A DNA stretch of 64,000 nt, taken from Ambrosia x helenae. Lineage: Eukaryota; Streptophyta; Magnoliopsida; Asterales; Asteraceae. How positions within the stretch are numbered: the stretch's first letter is position 1; each line of letters begins with the position of its first letter. The notes under the pieces were generated by a model. It searched no databases, was not told where the DNA came from, and saw only the letters and a program-made list of their open reading frames with translations. Below, piece by piece: positions 45,899-56,935 of this stretch. A program made the position numbers and the translations under genes. Where the stretch lies: assembly GCA_030844895.1 (NCBI GenBank), contig CM061231.1, forward strand, positions 150,264,165 to 150,328,164, read 5' to 3'.

Positions 45899-48800
45899 AT
45901 GTCGGATGAGACTGAAACGGAACCCAACCCCATTACTTGGGAAGAGATAAATGAAAGAATCTCGCAAGAAGTGGGCAAGGCTTTGGAAAAGGGTTTGAAG
46001 AACCTAACTGATGACATCCGTGGGGCTGTTTTGGCCGCCATGGATGAAAGGATGATCGAGCTGAAAGAGAGCTTCTCTCAAGATAAAGAGAGAACAAAAG
46101 AAAGGAAGGGTTGTACTTATGTCAAGTTCGTAGCTTGTAAACCACCACTCTACAAAGGGGAGGTAAACCCGATTGTTTGCCAAAAATGGATCGACGACGT
46201 TGAGGGGATATTCGAACGAACCCATTGTGACTCTAGTGATCAAGTGGCTTACGCCACGGGTCAACTACGTGAAAATGCAAAGACTTGGTGGGACGTGGTC
46301 AAGGCGGAAAAAGGTACGGAAAACGTACGAAACATGACTTGGGAAGAATTCAAGGTGCTTTTCCTAAAACACCATAGCCCAAGGGCGGTGGTGGGCAAAA
46401 TCAAGGAAGAGTTTATGAATTTGAGGCAAAAAGGGGAAACCATAGACGTGATCACGGGAATGTTTCTCGACAAGCTAAAGTTTTGCACCGAACTAGTGCA
46501 AACTGAAGAGCAAAAGATTTATCATTACCATAACATGCTTAGTGGGGAGTATAGAGAATTCCTAGAGCCGTCAAAGTACGCCACTTTAACCGAATTAGTG
46601 GATGCCGCCCGTAACCGGGAGATTGAACTCAAGAGGCAAATTGAAAGAGGGGAAAGAAAGCCGGTTGATGCAAATCCAAGCCCCACAAAGAAACAAAGAA
46701 AGAATGAAACGCCGGCAAAGGGTAATCCAAAGCAAAGCTCAAGTGCAAGCCCGTGTGATTTCTGTCATCGACCCCATAAAGGGGAATGCTACTTCAAGAG
46801 CAAGCCATGCCCAAACTGTAACAAACTAGGGCATGTGATCAGAGATTGCCCCACCAAGGCGAATGTGTGCTACAATTGTTATCAACCGGGTCATGTGAAA
46901 GCGGCATGCCCCGAATTGTTGAAAGGAGCGGAGGCCAAAGCTAAAGCACCAAAGGAGGAGCCTCCTAAAGCCCGGGCGCGATCCTTCCAACTAACTGCGG
47001 AAGAAGCCAAGAATGAACCCAATGTGGTGGCAGGTACCTTTCTTATAAACTTAATACCTGCACGTGTGTTATTTGATACGGGGGCTAACAAATCCTTTAT
47101 AGCCCACACGTTTGTTCAACACCCGTCGTTTAACTTGTCTAAGCTAACAATACCGGTGGAAGTAGAGGTAGGTAACAATGAAAGCTTCATGGTACGTGAC
47201 ATCTACCGAGGATGCAAAATCACTATAGAGGATGAGGAATTCCCCATTGACTTGTTACCAATGGCGATGAGGGAATTCCATGTGGTAGTTGGAATGGATT
47301 GGCTATCCCGGTACCACGCGAACGTTAGGTGCTACCGTAAGGAGATAGACTTAACGTCTCCAAGCGGAAAGCTACTAACAATTTATGGGGAGAGTGATTC
47401 TATACCCATTATATGCTCGTTCTTGGAAGCAACTAAGTTGGTGCGGCATGGATGTAGGGCATTTCTAGCCTATGCGACCGACACCTCCATGCCAATCCCC
47501 TCTATCCACGACGTCCCGGTAGTAAGAGAGTTTGAGGAAGTATTCCCGGAAGAATTACCGGGAATACCTCCGGCCCGAGAAGTAGAATTCCATATCGAAT
47601 TAGTTCCGGGGGCCAAGCCGATTGCTAAGGCTCCTTATAGGCTAGCACCCACGGAATTGCGGGAATTGTTTACCCAATTACAAGATCTCCTTAATAAGGG
47701 GTTTATTCGACCGAGCGTCTCTCCTTGGGGAGCACCGGTTTTATTTGTGAAAAAGAAAGACGGTAGCATGCGGATGTGCATAGACTATCGGGAATTGAAT
47801 AAACTCACTGTAAAGAACCGGTACCCTCTCCCAAGAATTGACGATCTTTTTGACCAATTACAAGGCGCAAAGTGGTTTTCTAAGATAGATCTAAGGTCGG
47901 GGTATCATCAGTTGCGGGTGAAGGAAGAAGATGTGCCAAAGACCGCCTTCCGGACCCGTTATGGGCATTACGAATTCCTAGTAATGTCCTTCGGGTTGAC
48001 AAACGCACCCGCTGCTTTCATGGATCTCATGAACCGGGTGTGCAAGCCAATGCTCGACAAGTCAGTGATAGTTTTTATTGATGACATTCTAGTCTACTCC
48101 AAAAGTGAAGAGGATCATTCTCGACACTTGCGAGAAGTACTAGAGACCTTGAAGAAAGAGCGACTCTTTGCAAAATTCTCTAAATGCGCCTTCTGGATTC
48201 GAGAGGTGCAGTTCTTGGGCCATGTAATTAGCGCCAATGGGATAATGGTGGACCCCTCAAAAATTGAAGCTGTGATCAATTGGGCACCACCAAGAAACCC
48301 GTCAGAGATAAGAAGCTTCTTGGGGTTGGCCGGGTATTATCGAAGATTTATTCAAGACTTCTCAAAAATCGCATTACCTCTAACCAAGTTGACCCGCAAG
48401 GAAGTCAAATTCAACTGGGGGGAGGAGCAAGCTAATGCATTTCAAACCTTAAAGGCAAAGTTAACCCAAGCACCGGTATTAACCTTACCCGACGGCATTG
48501 AGGATCTAGTAGTATACTCGGACGCATCACAACAAGGCCTTGGGTGTGTACTCATGCAAAGGGGCAAGGTGATCGCGTATGCGTCAAGGCAACTAAAGAT
48601 CCACGAGACCAAATACCCAACCCATGATCTTGAGTTGGCCGCCGTGGTGTTCGCTTTGAAACTTTGGAGGCACTACCTCTATGGGGCAAAGTGCGTCATT
48701 TACACGGACCACAAGAGCTTGAAATACTTCTTCGATCAAAGAGACCTTAACCTAAGGCAAAGAAGATGGTTGGAAACTATCAAAGACTATGACTGCGAAA

Positions 48801-49141
48801 TACATTATCATCCCGGGAAAGCTAACGTGGTGGCGGATGCACTAAGCCGAAAGGGAGATTATTCCCCGATTCGCGTGAAGTCAATGCAACTAATCGTGAC
48901 ATCGGGATTAATGAACCAAATCCGAGCGGCACAGGTTGAGGCTTGCAAAGAAGAGAACTGGAAAAAGGAAAGAATTCAAGGTCAGACAAGAGACCTAGTC
49001 GAGAGAAATGATGGATTGAAAACCCGGTTTGGGAGAATCTGGGTACCCAACACGTGTAGCGTTAAGGAGCTTTTGCTCGACGAGGCTCATAAGTCTCGTT
49101 ACTCGATCCATCGGGTGCCACAAAAATGTACCGGGATTTGA
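45899..49141 (+). CDS. Element B gag-pol, gag to integrase N-terminus (frameshifted end)
   Basis: Polyprotein of an LTR retrotransposon, 1080 codons. Gag core at about residues 80-250 (WWDVVKAEKGTENVRNMTWE), then zinc knuckles CPNCNKLGHVIRDC (304-317) and CYNCYQPGHVKAAC (324-337). Aspartic protease LFDTGANKSF has its Asp at 393. RT has PWGAPVLFVKKKDG, YPLPRIDDLFDQL and the catalytic FIDDIL (728-729). RNase H shows VYSDASQQGLGCVLM and YTDHKSLKYFF, followed by HPGKANVVADALSRK. The integrase zinc finger begins LLLDEAHKSRYSIH. One base is missing shortly after that (near 49110), so the last nine residues are out of frame and the protein stops at 49141. The start ATG follows the leader and opens MSDETETEPNPI. 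Confidence 0.93.
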   Translation: MSDETETEPNPITWEEINERISQEVGKALEKGLKNLTDDIRGAVLAAMDERMIELKESFSQDKERTKERKGCTYVKFVACKPPLYKGEVNPIVCQKWIDDVEGIFERTHCDSSDQVAYATGQLRENAKTWWDVVKAEKGTENVRNMTWEEFKVLFLKHHSPRAVVGKIKEEFMNLRQKGETIDVITGMFLDKLKFCTELVQTEEQKIYHYHNMLSGEYREFLEPSKYATLTELVDAARNREIELKRQIERGERKPVDANPSPTKKQRKNETPAKGNPKQSSSASPCDFCHRPHKGECYFKSKPCPNCNKLGHVIRDCPTKANVCYNCYQPGHVKAACPELLKGAEAKAKAPKEEPPKARARSFQLTAEEAKNEPNVVAGTFLINLIPARVLFDTGANKSFIAHTFVQHPSFNLSKLTIPVEVEVGNNESFMVRDIYRGCKITIEDEEFPIDLLPMAMREFHVVVGMDWLSRYHANVRCYRKEIDLTSPSGKLLTIYGESDSIPIICSFLEATKLVRHGCRAFLAYATDTSMPIPSIHDVPVVREFEEVFPEELPGIPPAREVEFHIELVPGAKPIAKAPYRLAPTELRELFTQLQDLLNKGFIRPSVSPWGAPVLFVKKKDGSMRMCIDYRELNKLTVKNRYPLPRIDDLFDQLQGAKWFSKIDLRSGYHQLRVKEEDVPKTAFRTRYGHYEFLVMSFGLTNAPAAFMDLMNRVCKPMLDKSVIVFIDDILVYSKSEEDHSRHLREVLETLKKERLFAKFSKCAFWIREVQFLGHVISANGIMVDPSKIEAVINWAPPRNPSEIRSFLGLAGYYRRFIQDFSKIALPLTKLTRKEVKFNWGEEQANAFQTLKAKLTQAPVLTLPDGIEDLVVYSDASQQGLGCVLMQRGKVIAYASRQLKIHETKYPTHDLELAAVVFALKLWRHYLYGAKCVIYTDHKSLKYFFDQRDLNLRQRRWLETIKDYDCEIHYHPGKANVVADALSRKGDYSPIRVKSMQLIVTSGLMNQIRAAQVEACKEENWKKERIQGQTRDLVERNDGLKTRFGRIWVPNTCSVKELLLDEAHKSRYSIHRVPQKCTGI

Positions 49142-50340
49142 AGCGAAATTATTGGTGGCCGGGAATGAAACGAGACGTAGTGAGATATGTGGAGAGGTGC
49201 CTGACTTGCCTACAAGTTAAGGCGGAGCATCAAAAGCCATATGGTAAGTTGCAACCCTTGGAAATACCAACATGGAAATGGGAAAACCTTACCATGGATT
49301 TGCTCACAAAATTGCCTAGAACCGCACGGGGATTTGATGCGATATGGGTGGTAGTAGATAGACTAACCAAGAGTGCCCATTTCCTTCCTATTAAGGAAAC
49401 ATATACGTCCGAGAAAATGGCGGAAGTGTACATGAATGAGATAGTGTCGAGACATGGGGTACCGGTGTCGATTGTTTCCGACCGGGACACACGCTTCACC
49501 TCCCAGTTCTGGAGGAACTTTCAAGACCAAATGGGTACGAGGCTACTAATTAGCACCGCTTACCATCCCCAAACGGATGGACAAAGCGAGAGAACCATCC
49601 AGACGCTAACCGACATGCTTCGTGCCTGCATTATTGACTTCGGAGGTAGTTGGGATGCCCATCTACCGCTTGTTGAATTTTCGTACAATAATAGTTACCA
49701 TGCAAGCATCGGAATGCCACCATATGAGATGTTGTATGGAAGAAAGTGCCGGACTCCGGTATGTTGGGATGAGGTGGGACCTCGCGAAATTGCGCCAAGG
49801 GATGTCCTTAGTGTTACAAATGAAAAGATCGAAGCAATACGTGCACATTTAAAGGCGGCTCAAGATCGGCAAAAGCACTATGCGGACAAGAAACATAGAG
49901 CCATTGAATTCCAACCCGGGGATAAAGTCATGCTAAAGGTCTCGCCCTGGAGAGGGATAATTCGCTTCAAAAAGAAAGGGAAATTGAGCCCTAGATTCAT
50001 CGGACCCTTCAAAGTGTTGGAACGGGTGGGACAAGTCGCATACCGCTTAGAGTTACCGGAGGAACTAAGTGCTATCCACAATACCTTCCACGTCTCCCAT
50101 TTACGCAAGTGTTTAACGGAAGAGGCGGTATTCCAACCCCTTGATGATCTCGAAATCGATATGAAGCGGAATCTAACCCCAAGACCGGTAGAGATTTTGG
50201 ATCGAAAGGTTCGAAAGCTCCGCACCAAAACCGTAGTTCAAGTGAAGGTGAAATGGGAATCACGAAAGGGATCGCCCGTGACATGGGAATCCGAAGAAGA
50301 AATGAAGCGGCTATACCCCTTCTTATTTGGTACGTTCTAA
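49126..50340 (+). CDS. Element B integrase and chromodomain-like tail (shifted frame)
   Basis: Continuation of pol in the next frame after the single-base loss. The first ATG of the open frame is internal to pol, not a true start. It completes the zinc finger (CLTCLQVKAEHQKP) and carries the integrase core with catalytic acidic residues in TMDLLTKLP, SIVSDRDTRF and TDGQSERTIQTL. A GPF-containing segment (RFIGPFKVLERVGQVAYRL) and a C-terminal RPVEILDRKVRKLR...TWESEEEMKRLYPFLF region of chromodomain type follow. Open throughout, stop at 50338-50340. Without frameshifting or readthrough this half would not be made as part of the polyprotein. Confidence 0.9.
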   Translation: MYRDLKRNYWWPGMKRDVVRYVERCLTCLQVKAEHQKPYGKLQPLEIPTWKWENLTMDLLTKLPRTARGFDAIWVVVDRLTKSAHFLPIKETYTSEKMAEVYMNEIVSRHGVPVSIVSDRDTRFTSQFWRNFQDQMGTRLLISTAYHPQTDGQSERTIQTLTDMLRACIIDFGGSWDAHLPLVEFSYNNSYHASIGMPPYEMLYGRKCRTPVCWDEVGPREIAPRDVLSVTNEKIEAIRAHLKAAQDRQKHYADKKHRAIEFQPGDKVMLKVSPWRGIIRFKKKGKLSPRFIGPFKVLERVGQVAYRLELPEELSAIHNTFHVSHLRKCLTEEAVFQPLDDLEIDMKRNLTPRPVEILDRKVRKLRTKTVVQVKVKWESRKGSPVTWESEEEMKRLYPFLFGTF

Positions 50341-50357
50341 GTTTCGTGGACGAAACC

Positions 50358-50376
50358 CCTTTAAGGGGGGTGGAGT
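50358..50376 (+). promoter_or_regulatory. Polypurine tract of element B
   Basis: AAGGGGGGTGGAGT directly before the 3' LTR. Confidence 0.8.
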
Positions 50377-52287
50377 TGTAACACCCGAAAACCAAAATCT
50401 AGTTTATCACAATATTAACTTAGAAAAGGGAACGGGTTAAGTAGGGATATTGTTAATCACTACTAAATAAATAAAAACCCAAGTAGTAGGTTGGTGCCTT
50501 GAATTGTGGAATAAAAACTCCAAGGGCCATTTCTGCCAATAGACCAAAGATTATTAATATTAATAATAAAACAAAAAAAAAAACTAATATTATGTGGGTT
50601 GGTGATCAGGGGATCGACCAAAACACCACAAAACACACTCCATAACACACACTACTCTTCTTCACCCCTTTTGAAGCTAAATCTTGCTTGTTAAGGGGTT
50701 AATCCAACTGCATGTGGGCTTAATCAACTCAATAAACTCAAGTAAGCATCTAGGTATCACTTGTTCTATCTAGATTGTTGTTTTATAACTCATTTATGAT
50801 GAATAAGATTTTTAGGGTTCTTGATTGGAAACGAATTTATGAACTTTAAGGAACCTAATGAGAAAGGGATACCTTGAAGTCTTGTAAATTTTGCTCCATA
50901 TGAATCACCTAACCCTAGAACATAAGAATTTGGGGAAACTAGGGTGTTATGGATTGGTTCCCTCAAGAAGGGTGAAACAACCCTTAATAACCCTATATAA
51001 TTACTTGAACAACTTGAAATTGTGAATTATTGGCCATTAGCAATAATAAAATAACACCTTGTAATAAGATTATGAGGTGGGTAGTGAGTGGTTGTTTGAC
51101 CCATTTGGCTAGATTAATTGGGTGAAAAATCATGTATGTTAAGTGTTTGATTAAATGCTCAAAAGAAATTACTTGTATGGAAATCCATAAAAGTAATGGG
51201 ATTATTAATGAAATGTGCTAAATTGGTGATCATACCACTAATTGTATTGACAAACACTTGGATATTCATCTAGGTGAATCAAGTGGAAGTCTTGAAGTCA
51301 AGAGCGAAACGGATACTCGTCAAAAGGGAAAGCTTTGAGGTACGTTCGCCTACATTCATTCGTGTTATAACTTGTTTAGAATACTTACAAATTGCCATGA
51401 TAAAAGGATATGTAGATTAGCATGTTGATATGAAAACGGATAACATGAACGCATAAATGATAAGTGGTCCCTAAGGACCCGAAACATGAAACTTGCTTAG
51501 ACGCAAGCGAATCGTGGGCGCAATTCGTACAATGTGTATGAAGCCTATCGACCATAACGCGAACGACATCCATTGACGACCCAAACGGGTCAAATGGATG
51601 AGAAACTAAGCTTGGAAAGCGATAAAAGGGAATAAGACCGAGGCATAAACTATCCCGTGCGGATAGTAGAGCCCGAGGCATCTCTAAACACTCTTAAACC
51701 GAGGCGAATACGACCCGGGAAGGGGTTGTAGGGGCCAAGGTAGCGAAATTTGGCTTAAACCAAGAGTTAGGCTGTGAAAAAGGAAGAAAACTGCATCTGG
51801 AACTTTCGAGCGGCCGCTCGGCCCCTTCGAGCGGCCGATCAAACTTTCTGAGAGAATCTGGAGTTTGCCCGCGCGCTTTCGAGCGGCCGCGCGCCGAGCC
51901 CGCGCGAAACGCCCAGTGTGTTCTTTTTGATCGTTTATCCAATTTTAAGGCTTCCTAACGTTATCTAACTCCGTTTGATGTACGTGTAACAGGTTGGGGA
52001 TACGATGAACCTCCGGATGGAAGATCAAGCAACCGAAACAAACCGAATGCGTGCTTTGGAACGTCTTTTGTAGGAACTAGTCATAACTTAGTTTAGTTAA
52101 ACGATGTCTCTTGTTTCCGCTGTGTTGTTTAAAAATACTAATTGGTTGTTGTAAACTCAACCCCATCCGGTTCCTTTTGAATGTGAAATGTAATGGTACT
52201 TAGGTGGTAATCGGTAATTAGTAAATAAGTCGTGATTAAACCCACTTAAAAGCCTTAATTATAACATCGTAGGGGTAGGGTCTTACA
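50377..52287 (+). repeat. 3' LTR of element B (1911 bp)
   Basis: Matches the 5' LTR base for base as far as read by eye, apart from one A fewer in an A-run. It is followed by the second CAGTC. Confidence 0.97.
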
Positions 52288-52292
52288 CAGTC

Positions 52293-54178
52293 GAATTCAA
52301 ATGTTGGCGACCCATTTACCAGAATAGACGACCTGGCCGCTGATATCACACCTCGAATCCAAACACACCATCTAAGGGGAAAACCCATCTGCTCGAACAC
52401 CGATATCAGAAAATCCCAATTTACGTTGTCATAAGCTTTATTAAAATCAATTTTAAACATAAAGTATGCCTTTCCCATCCTCCTCGCCCAAGAATAAACC
52501 TCGTTAGATATAAGCGGACCATCAAGTATATATCTACCCGACAAAAATGCCGATTGCGAATCCGAGATGACACTATCCATAACACCTTTAATTCTATTCG
52601 CTAGGACTTTGGATACCACCTTAGAAATCACCCCTATCAAATTTATCGGTCTATAATCTCCAAGATCAACCGTTTCAATCTTTTTGGGAATCAATGTAAT
52701 AAACGAAGAGCTAACACCCCTACTAAAACTCCCAGTGTCGTAAAAGCACCGCATGATACCCACAAAGTCCCCTTCAAAACAATCCCAAAATTTCTTAATG
52801 AATTTGAAATTGAAACGTCCGGCCCTGGCGCTTTATCATCCCCACACTCCCATACCGCCTCCTTAATTTCCTTTGCAGAAAACTCTCCAACCAAACTATC
52901 CGCTTCTTGTTGCCCCAACATATTAAGGCCATAGCATTCTAAAAACGGACGCTCCTTCATATCTTCAACGAACTTATCACGAAAGAATTTCAACACCTCC
53001 CGTTTAACCACCTCAGGTTTCGTTACCCACTCTCCCCCTATATTCAAACCAGGAATAAAGTTCACACAACGTCTTTTGTTAATCATCCCGTGGAAGAATC
53101 TAGTGTTATCATCACCTTCCTCCGCCCACCTATACCTAGCCTTTTGACGTAAATCCGCCACCTGAATATTATCCATCTCCCTCAGACGCTTCTTAGATTC
53201 TTGAAACACCCACTGTTCTTCCTCATTCAGATCTCTAACCTCCAAGATGGTATCTAAACGTTGTAAATCATCAGTAATAATCAATTTCTCCGCAGCTTCT
53301 TTTTCCAGCGTCGATACCTTCCACTCATTAATCACCTGTCTCAATCTTCTAAACTTACTCAACAACTGAACATCAGGAGCACCTGAAAACACCCCTTCGG
53401 CCAAAGTCTTTCGTACCACTTCATCAAAATCAGCCCTATCTAACCAGGAGTTGTAGAACCTGAACGGCTTTGGACCGTAATTAAGAGCGCTCACCTTCAA
53501 AATAAGCGGACTGTGGTCTGACTTATCTCTGCCCAAAGCACGATACTCTGCGTTTGGCCACTTCATCATGAAATTCCAGTTAACAAACACTCTGTCAATG
53601 CGACTCATCTTGTTTCCAGATACAAACGTAAACCGTCTCCCTTTTAAAGAATATTCATGTAAGTTCGATTCTTCCAAAAAAACATTAAACGCTTCAGCCG
53701 CTGCTGCATTAAACTTTGAATTTCTACGCTCGTCAACGTTCCTCACAGAGTTAAAATCGCCTGCTATAATCCACATACCCTCCCCTGCACCTATCAATCG
53801 AGTGATCTCCACCCATAAAGCCCTTTTCCCCACACTCGTTTGAGGAGCGTACACATTCAACATATACGTTATAACCCCAGACCCTTTAACCGTACCCACA
53901 ACCAAAAGGTAATTACGAGCCTTTTTAACATCAATAACTGCGAACAAGGAAGTATCCCACAACGAAGCAAGACCACCCGATCTCCCTGTCGCTTCTACCA
54001 TTTCAACCCGGTAATCACCTCTCCCCCAATACAACCCCCAATCCACAGCGCTATAATCCGAATACTGAGTCTCTTGAAGCAAAACAAACTTAACCTCTTG
54101 TTGAACCCTCAAATCCCTAACCCATTGAGCTTTTCTTTGAATCCCCAACCCACGAATATTTAAAGACATAATATTCAT
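52293..54178 (-). pseudogene. LINE ORF2, N-terminal part (AP endonuclease and start of RT)
   Basis: Starts MNIMSLNIRGLG at 54178. Endonuclease residues: NIRG, LLQET, NVYAP, AGDFNS, SRIDRVF and the active-site SDHSP, in about the first 225 residues. Then a linker and the RT entry (CGDDKAPGPD, about residue 450). The frame shifts there (about 52830) and continues as FITLIPKKIE, DYRPINLIG, SQSAFLSGRYILDG and FKIDFNKAYD, down to SPTFEFDC at the element B insertion. The start codon overlaps the ORF1 stop (ATGA, 54175-54178), which suggests coupled translation. Confidence 0.92.
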
Positions 54179-55925
54179 TGATTAACCCCTTGAAAACCTT
54201 CTTTCCTAATAGACTCACATACCTTAGGCAAGAAGTCCCCCAAATTTCCAGCTCCCAAACTGTTCCCCAACTCCACAGTGGTATTGGCTTCATTCAAAAT
54301 GCCGCGCGAAATTTCATTAGCAATCGGCTCATTCAACAACTCCCTTCCTTGTATACCTGAAGTAGCAGCTTCATTTAAATCTCTAGAACCAGCTCCCGAA
54401 TTAACCTGCATATTTAAATCTGGAGTACAAAATTCGTGGGACTCGCTTAAAACCTGAACACCCTCCTCCCCATACTTTGGGCCCTCCTTTAGAATACCAA
54501 TCAGTCTATCAATTCCAAACGGATCAGAAGAAGTGCAATCTTCTCTGGGCCTTTTTTTGGGCCTCTCTTGGGCTTCTGGTGACCGGGTCCTGTTATTAAA
54601 CAGTGTCTTCTTTTTGTACCTTTTCTTTTCAACTACTGGACCATTAGGAACAACAATATTAGGCGAACTACTAGACTGGTCAACCTGTTCTCCAATCTCA
54701 ACAGCAGTGCCCTCATCTTTTGATGTATTATCCATTTCCACCCTTCCAATTTCACCCATCTCTATATCCGTACCCTCCACCTCCACCCGAGGATTCTCCA
54801 TCCCATTTCTGACACTAAGACGATCGGAATCTTCTGTACTCACGTCCCTCATATCAAGAACACAATCAGGACTCCACTCATCATTGTCTTCCTCCACCCA
54901 TACTCTATACCTTCTGCCTTTCCATTCCAAATCAAACTTGTCAGCAACTCTACCATCTTTATTACAAATTACCCCTACCGAAGCAAAAGAAAAATCCACC
55001 TCCTCCTCCGTAATACCAGCAGATTGAATCACATAACCGTATCTATTACCTATCACCTCAAACACTTGATCCATTACTAACGGCAAAGGAACACCATGTA
55101 TCCTTAACCATGCAATCCTTTCATTTGTCACCCCTGACCTTCCCATCTAACCAATGAATCAAACAACTCCTCCCACTCCTTCTTACGTAAAAGAAAGCGT
55201 TCACAATCAGCAACATCATTAAAGATCAATAAAACATTAAACCCACCTAAGTACTTGATCCCACCAACTCCACCGTTCACCTCTGTCAACGACTCTTTCA
55301 ACCCTGTCAGAATTTTAAAACTCTTAACCCTACCTACCAAGGAGATCTCATGCCATACCCCAAAAGCTTCAACGTTATTGTCCACCTTAATCAATTCCGA
55401 AGAGACCTCTGGTTGTTTATTAAGAAACGCATCACGAAAAGATCTCCCAATAACTCCCCCATTACCTTGACCACCATCGACCATATTAGGGTTTGCATGT
55501 TCTTCCACATCACGTTGTGCATGCATAACATCTTCTTTCGTTTTCTCCCTGTTAACCCTAGAACCCCCATCCACCTTAACCCCATCCACAAATCTAGCGA
55601 GTACAATAAACAGTTTATAAGATCCCATCCAGACGTCTCCTAATTCCCCTTCCAATCTTTTAACATCTCTAACATTACGAAACGAAATAAATCCGAACTT
55701 CTTACCCAACCTGTCAAACTTCCTGGCGATGTAAGATCCGACATAATCTCCAAACCCCTTAAAAACGTATTTTAGATCCTCTGATGTCGCCTTAGGAGGA
55801 AGATTCGACACAAAGAATTTCGAAATCACCTCCTTATTACGTTGCTCTTGGTCCCTTTCCGATCTTCCTCGTCTGTTTGGAACGTCGTACCACTCCCCTG
55901 GCCGCCGCCGACTATCGCCTCTCAT
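54175..55925 (-). pseudogene. LINE ORF1 (RRM-type RNA-binding protein), one frameshift
   Basis: ORF1 of plant L1-type LINEs binds the element RNA. The likely start is the ATG at 55923-55925 (MRGDSRRRPGEWYDVPNRRG), because the upstream ATGs lie in the target site. An RRM follows with FFVSNLPPKAT (RNP2-like) and KKFGFISFRNV (RNP1). The first frame ends at 55128; the second begins in the overlap (55146) and continues ERIAWLRIHGVPLPLV, RYRVWVEEDNDEW and an acidic, low-complexity tail with a basic KKRYKKK stretch. The two parts belong together, so one frameshift lies at about 55130-55146. Confidence 0.88.
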
Positions 55926-55967
55926 CGCCCTAGGGTTTTTGAACTGTTTTACCGGAAATACATTTTT

Positions 55968-55987
55968 TTGTGTACACAAGCTTATAT
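55968..55987. repeat. Target-site duplication of the LINE, right copy
   Basis: Exact repeat of 41861-41880. Confidence 0.95.
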
Positions 55988-56129
55988 TCTCGGACATTAT
56001 CATACCTTATCTTATATGAAATAGATTTTTTTTTTGAAAATTATATATGAAATAGATATAAACCGATCTATTTTATGTTTTAATGAAATGTTTTTATTTA
56101 TGTTTTATATTTATTTTTAGAGTTACCAA

Positions 56130-56250
56130 TGGGGTGATGGTCCATTGGTAAAGACAAAACATTTAAAACACCTAGGTTGTGGAAGACCTTGGGTTCAAGT
56201 CCCACACACTACAGGATTTAAAAGAAATTAACCTTTAAAAAAAATTTTAC
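56130..56250 (+). mobile_element. tRNA-derived SINE-like element
   Basis: A-box-like TGGTCCATTGGTAAAG and B-box GGGTTCAAGTCCCAC with tRNA-like spacing, followed by an A-rich tail (ATTAACCTTTAAAAAAAATT). Too diverged for a working tRNA. Confidence 0.5.
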
Positions 56251-56299
56251 TTTTAGAGTTGAAAACAAAGAAAATAATTATAAAAATTATAAAATAAAC

Positions 56300-56740
56300 G
56301 TTAAAATAAAACCAAAGTCAAGATTTCTCTCTATATATAAAACCAAAGTCAAGATTTGTCTCGTGAACCGTGTGACAGACGACTGGAGAGTGGAGACGGT
56401 TCAGGAAGCCTTGGAGACGGCTCAAGCCTAGCCGAAGATGGCTTGAGCCCGACAGTCAGTCAGACGTCTTAAGGGCCCATGGGAGCCGTCTTAGCGGCTC
56501 TGACACGTCTCCCGAGACGCCACACAGTCCTCGGCCACGTGTTGCTTTTCTATTGGTCGTAGACTAAAGGATCTCCGGAGACGGTTCAGTCACGTTGGGA
56601 GCCGTGACCCATCTCTCCAAAGAGACGGGAGGGGGCCATTTTGGTGATTTTTTTCAAAAAAGAACAAGGCTAAAACTGGATTTCGCAACCACGCAACCCA
56701 ATTAATGTTTGCCTTATGATTCATATTAACATGCACAAAT
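56300..56740. other. GC-rich repeat block, no gene recognised
   Basis: AAAACCAAAGTCAAGATTT occurs twice (about 56308 and 56341). It is followed by many GAGACGGTTCAG/GAGACGGCTCAAG motifs in both orientations and CACGTGTTGCTTTTCTATTG, a feature of some PIF/Harbinger elements. Ends were not resolved. Confidence 0.35.
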
Positions 56741-56935
56741 ATTTTGTCTTGCCTTGATGTCGTTCCCATGAATGACATTGTTCCGAAATCTCCAGATAAC
56801 CCACCAAGTCGTCAACACAACCGTATCAACCAAACATTTCTTGACAATAGATGGCTTCGCTGCTTGCAACCAGTTAATCATATCCATAGGAAGTTATAAT
56901 CCAGGAAAATCCAAATCCAACCATGTAGCAATAGC
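56741..56935 (-). pseudogene. LINE ORF2 C-terminal fragment
   Basis: Minus-strand translation gives TWLDLDFPGL, a stop, then MDMINWLQAAKPSIVKKCLV and TTWWVIWRFRNNVIHGND, the segment after the zinc-binding domain in plant LINE ORF2. It is isolated and carries a stop. It is not part of the LINE at 41.9-56.0 kb, which has its own copy of this region. Confidence 0.65.

Larger units (their letters stand above)
43732..52287 (+). mobile_element. Ty3/gypsy chromovirus element B, young insertion in the LINE
   Basis: LTRs 43732-45643 and 50377-52287, TSD CAGTC (43727-43731 and 52288-52292), primer-binding site, gag-pol and polypurine tract all present. The two LTRs read as identical except for one base in an A-run (near 43930 and 50580), so the insertion is recent. 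Gag-pol is complete apart from one frameshift near 49110. Its sequence family differs from A and C: different LTR, and gag without the Gly/Arg-rich start. Confidence 0.96.
41881..55968 (-). mobile_element. L1-type LINE, near full length, interrupted by gypsy element B
   Basis: A non-LTR retrotransposon on the minus strand: its 3' A-tail appears as a T-run at 41884-41896, and the 19-20 bp TSD fixes both ends. Without the 8.6-kb gypsy insertion it is about 5.5 kb. Content in minus-strand order: very short 5' leader (about 43 bp), ORF1 with an RRM, ORF2 with endonuclease, reverse transcriptase and a C-terminal zinc-binding domain, then about 90 bp of 3' UTR. The short leader suggests slight 5' truncation. 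Several frameshifts and stops show it is inactive. Confidence 0.93.

Noticed and set aside
53568..55643. Plus-strand open frames across the LINE
   Set aside because: Antisense of the endonuclease and ORF1 coding sequence.
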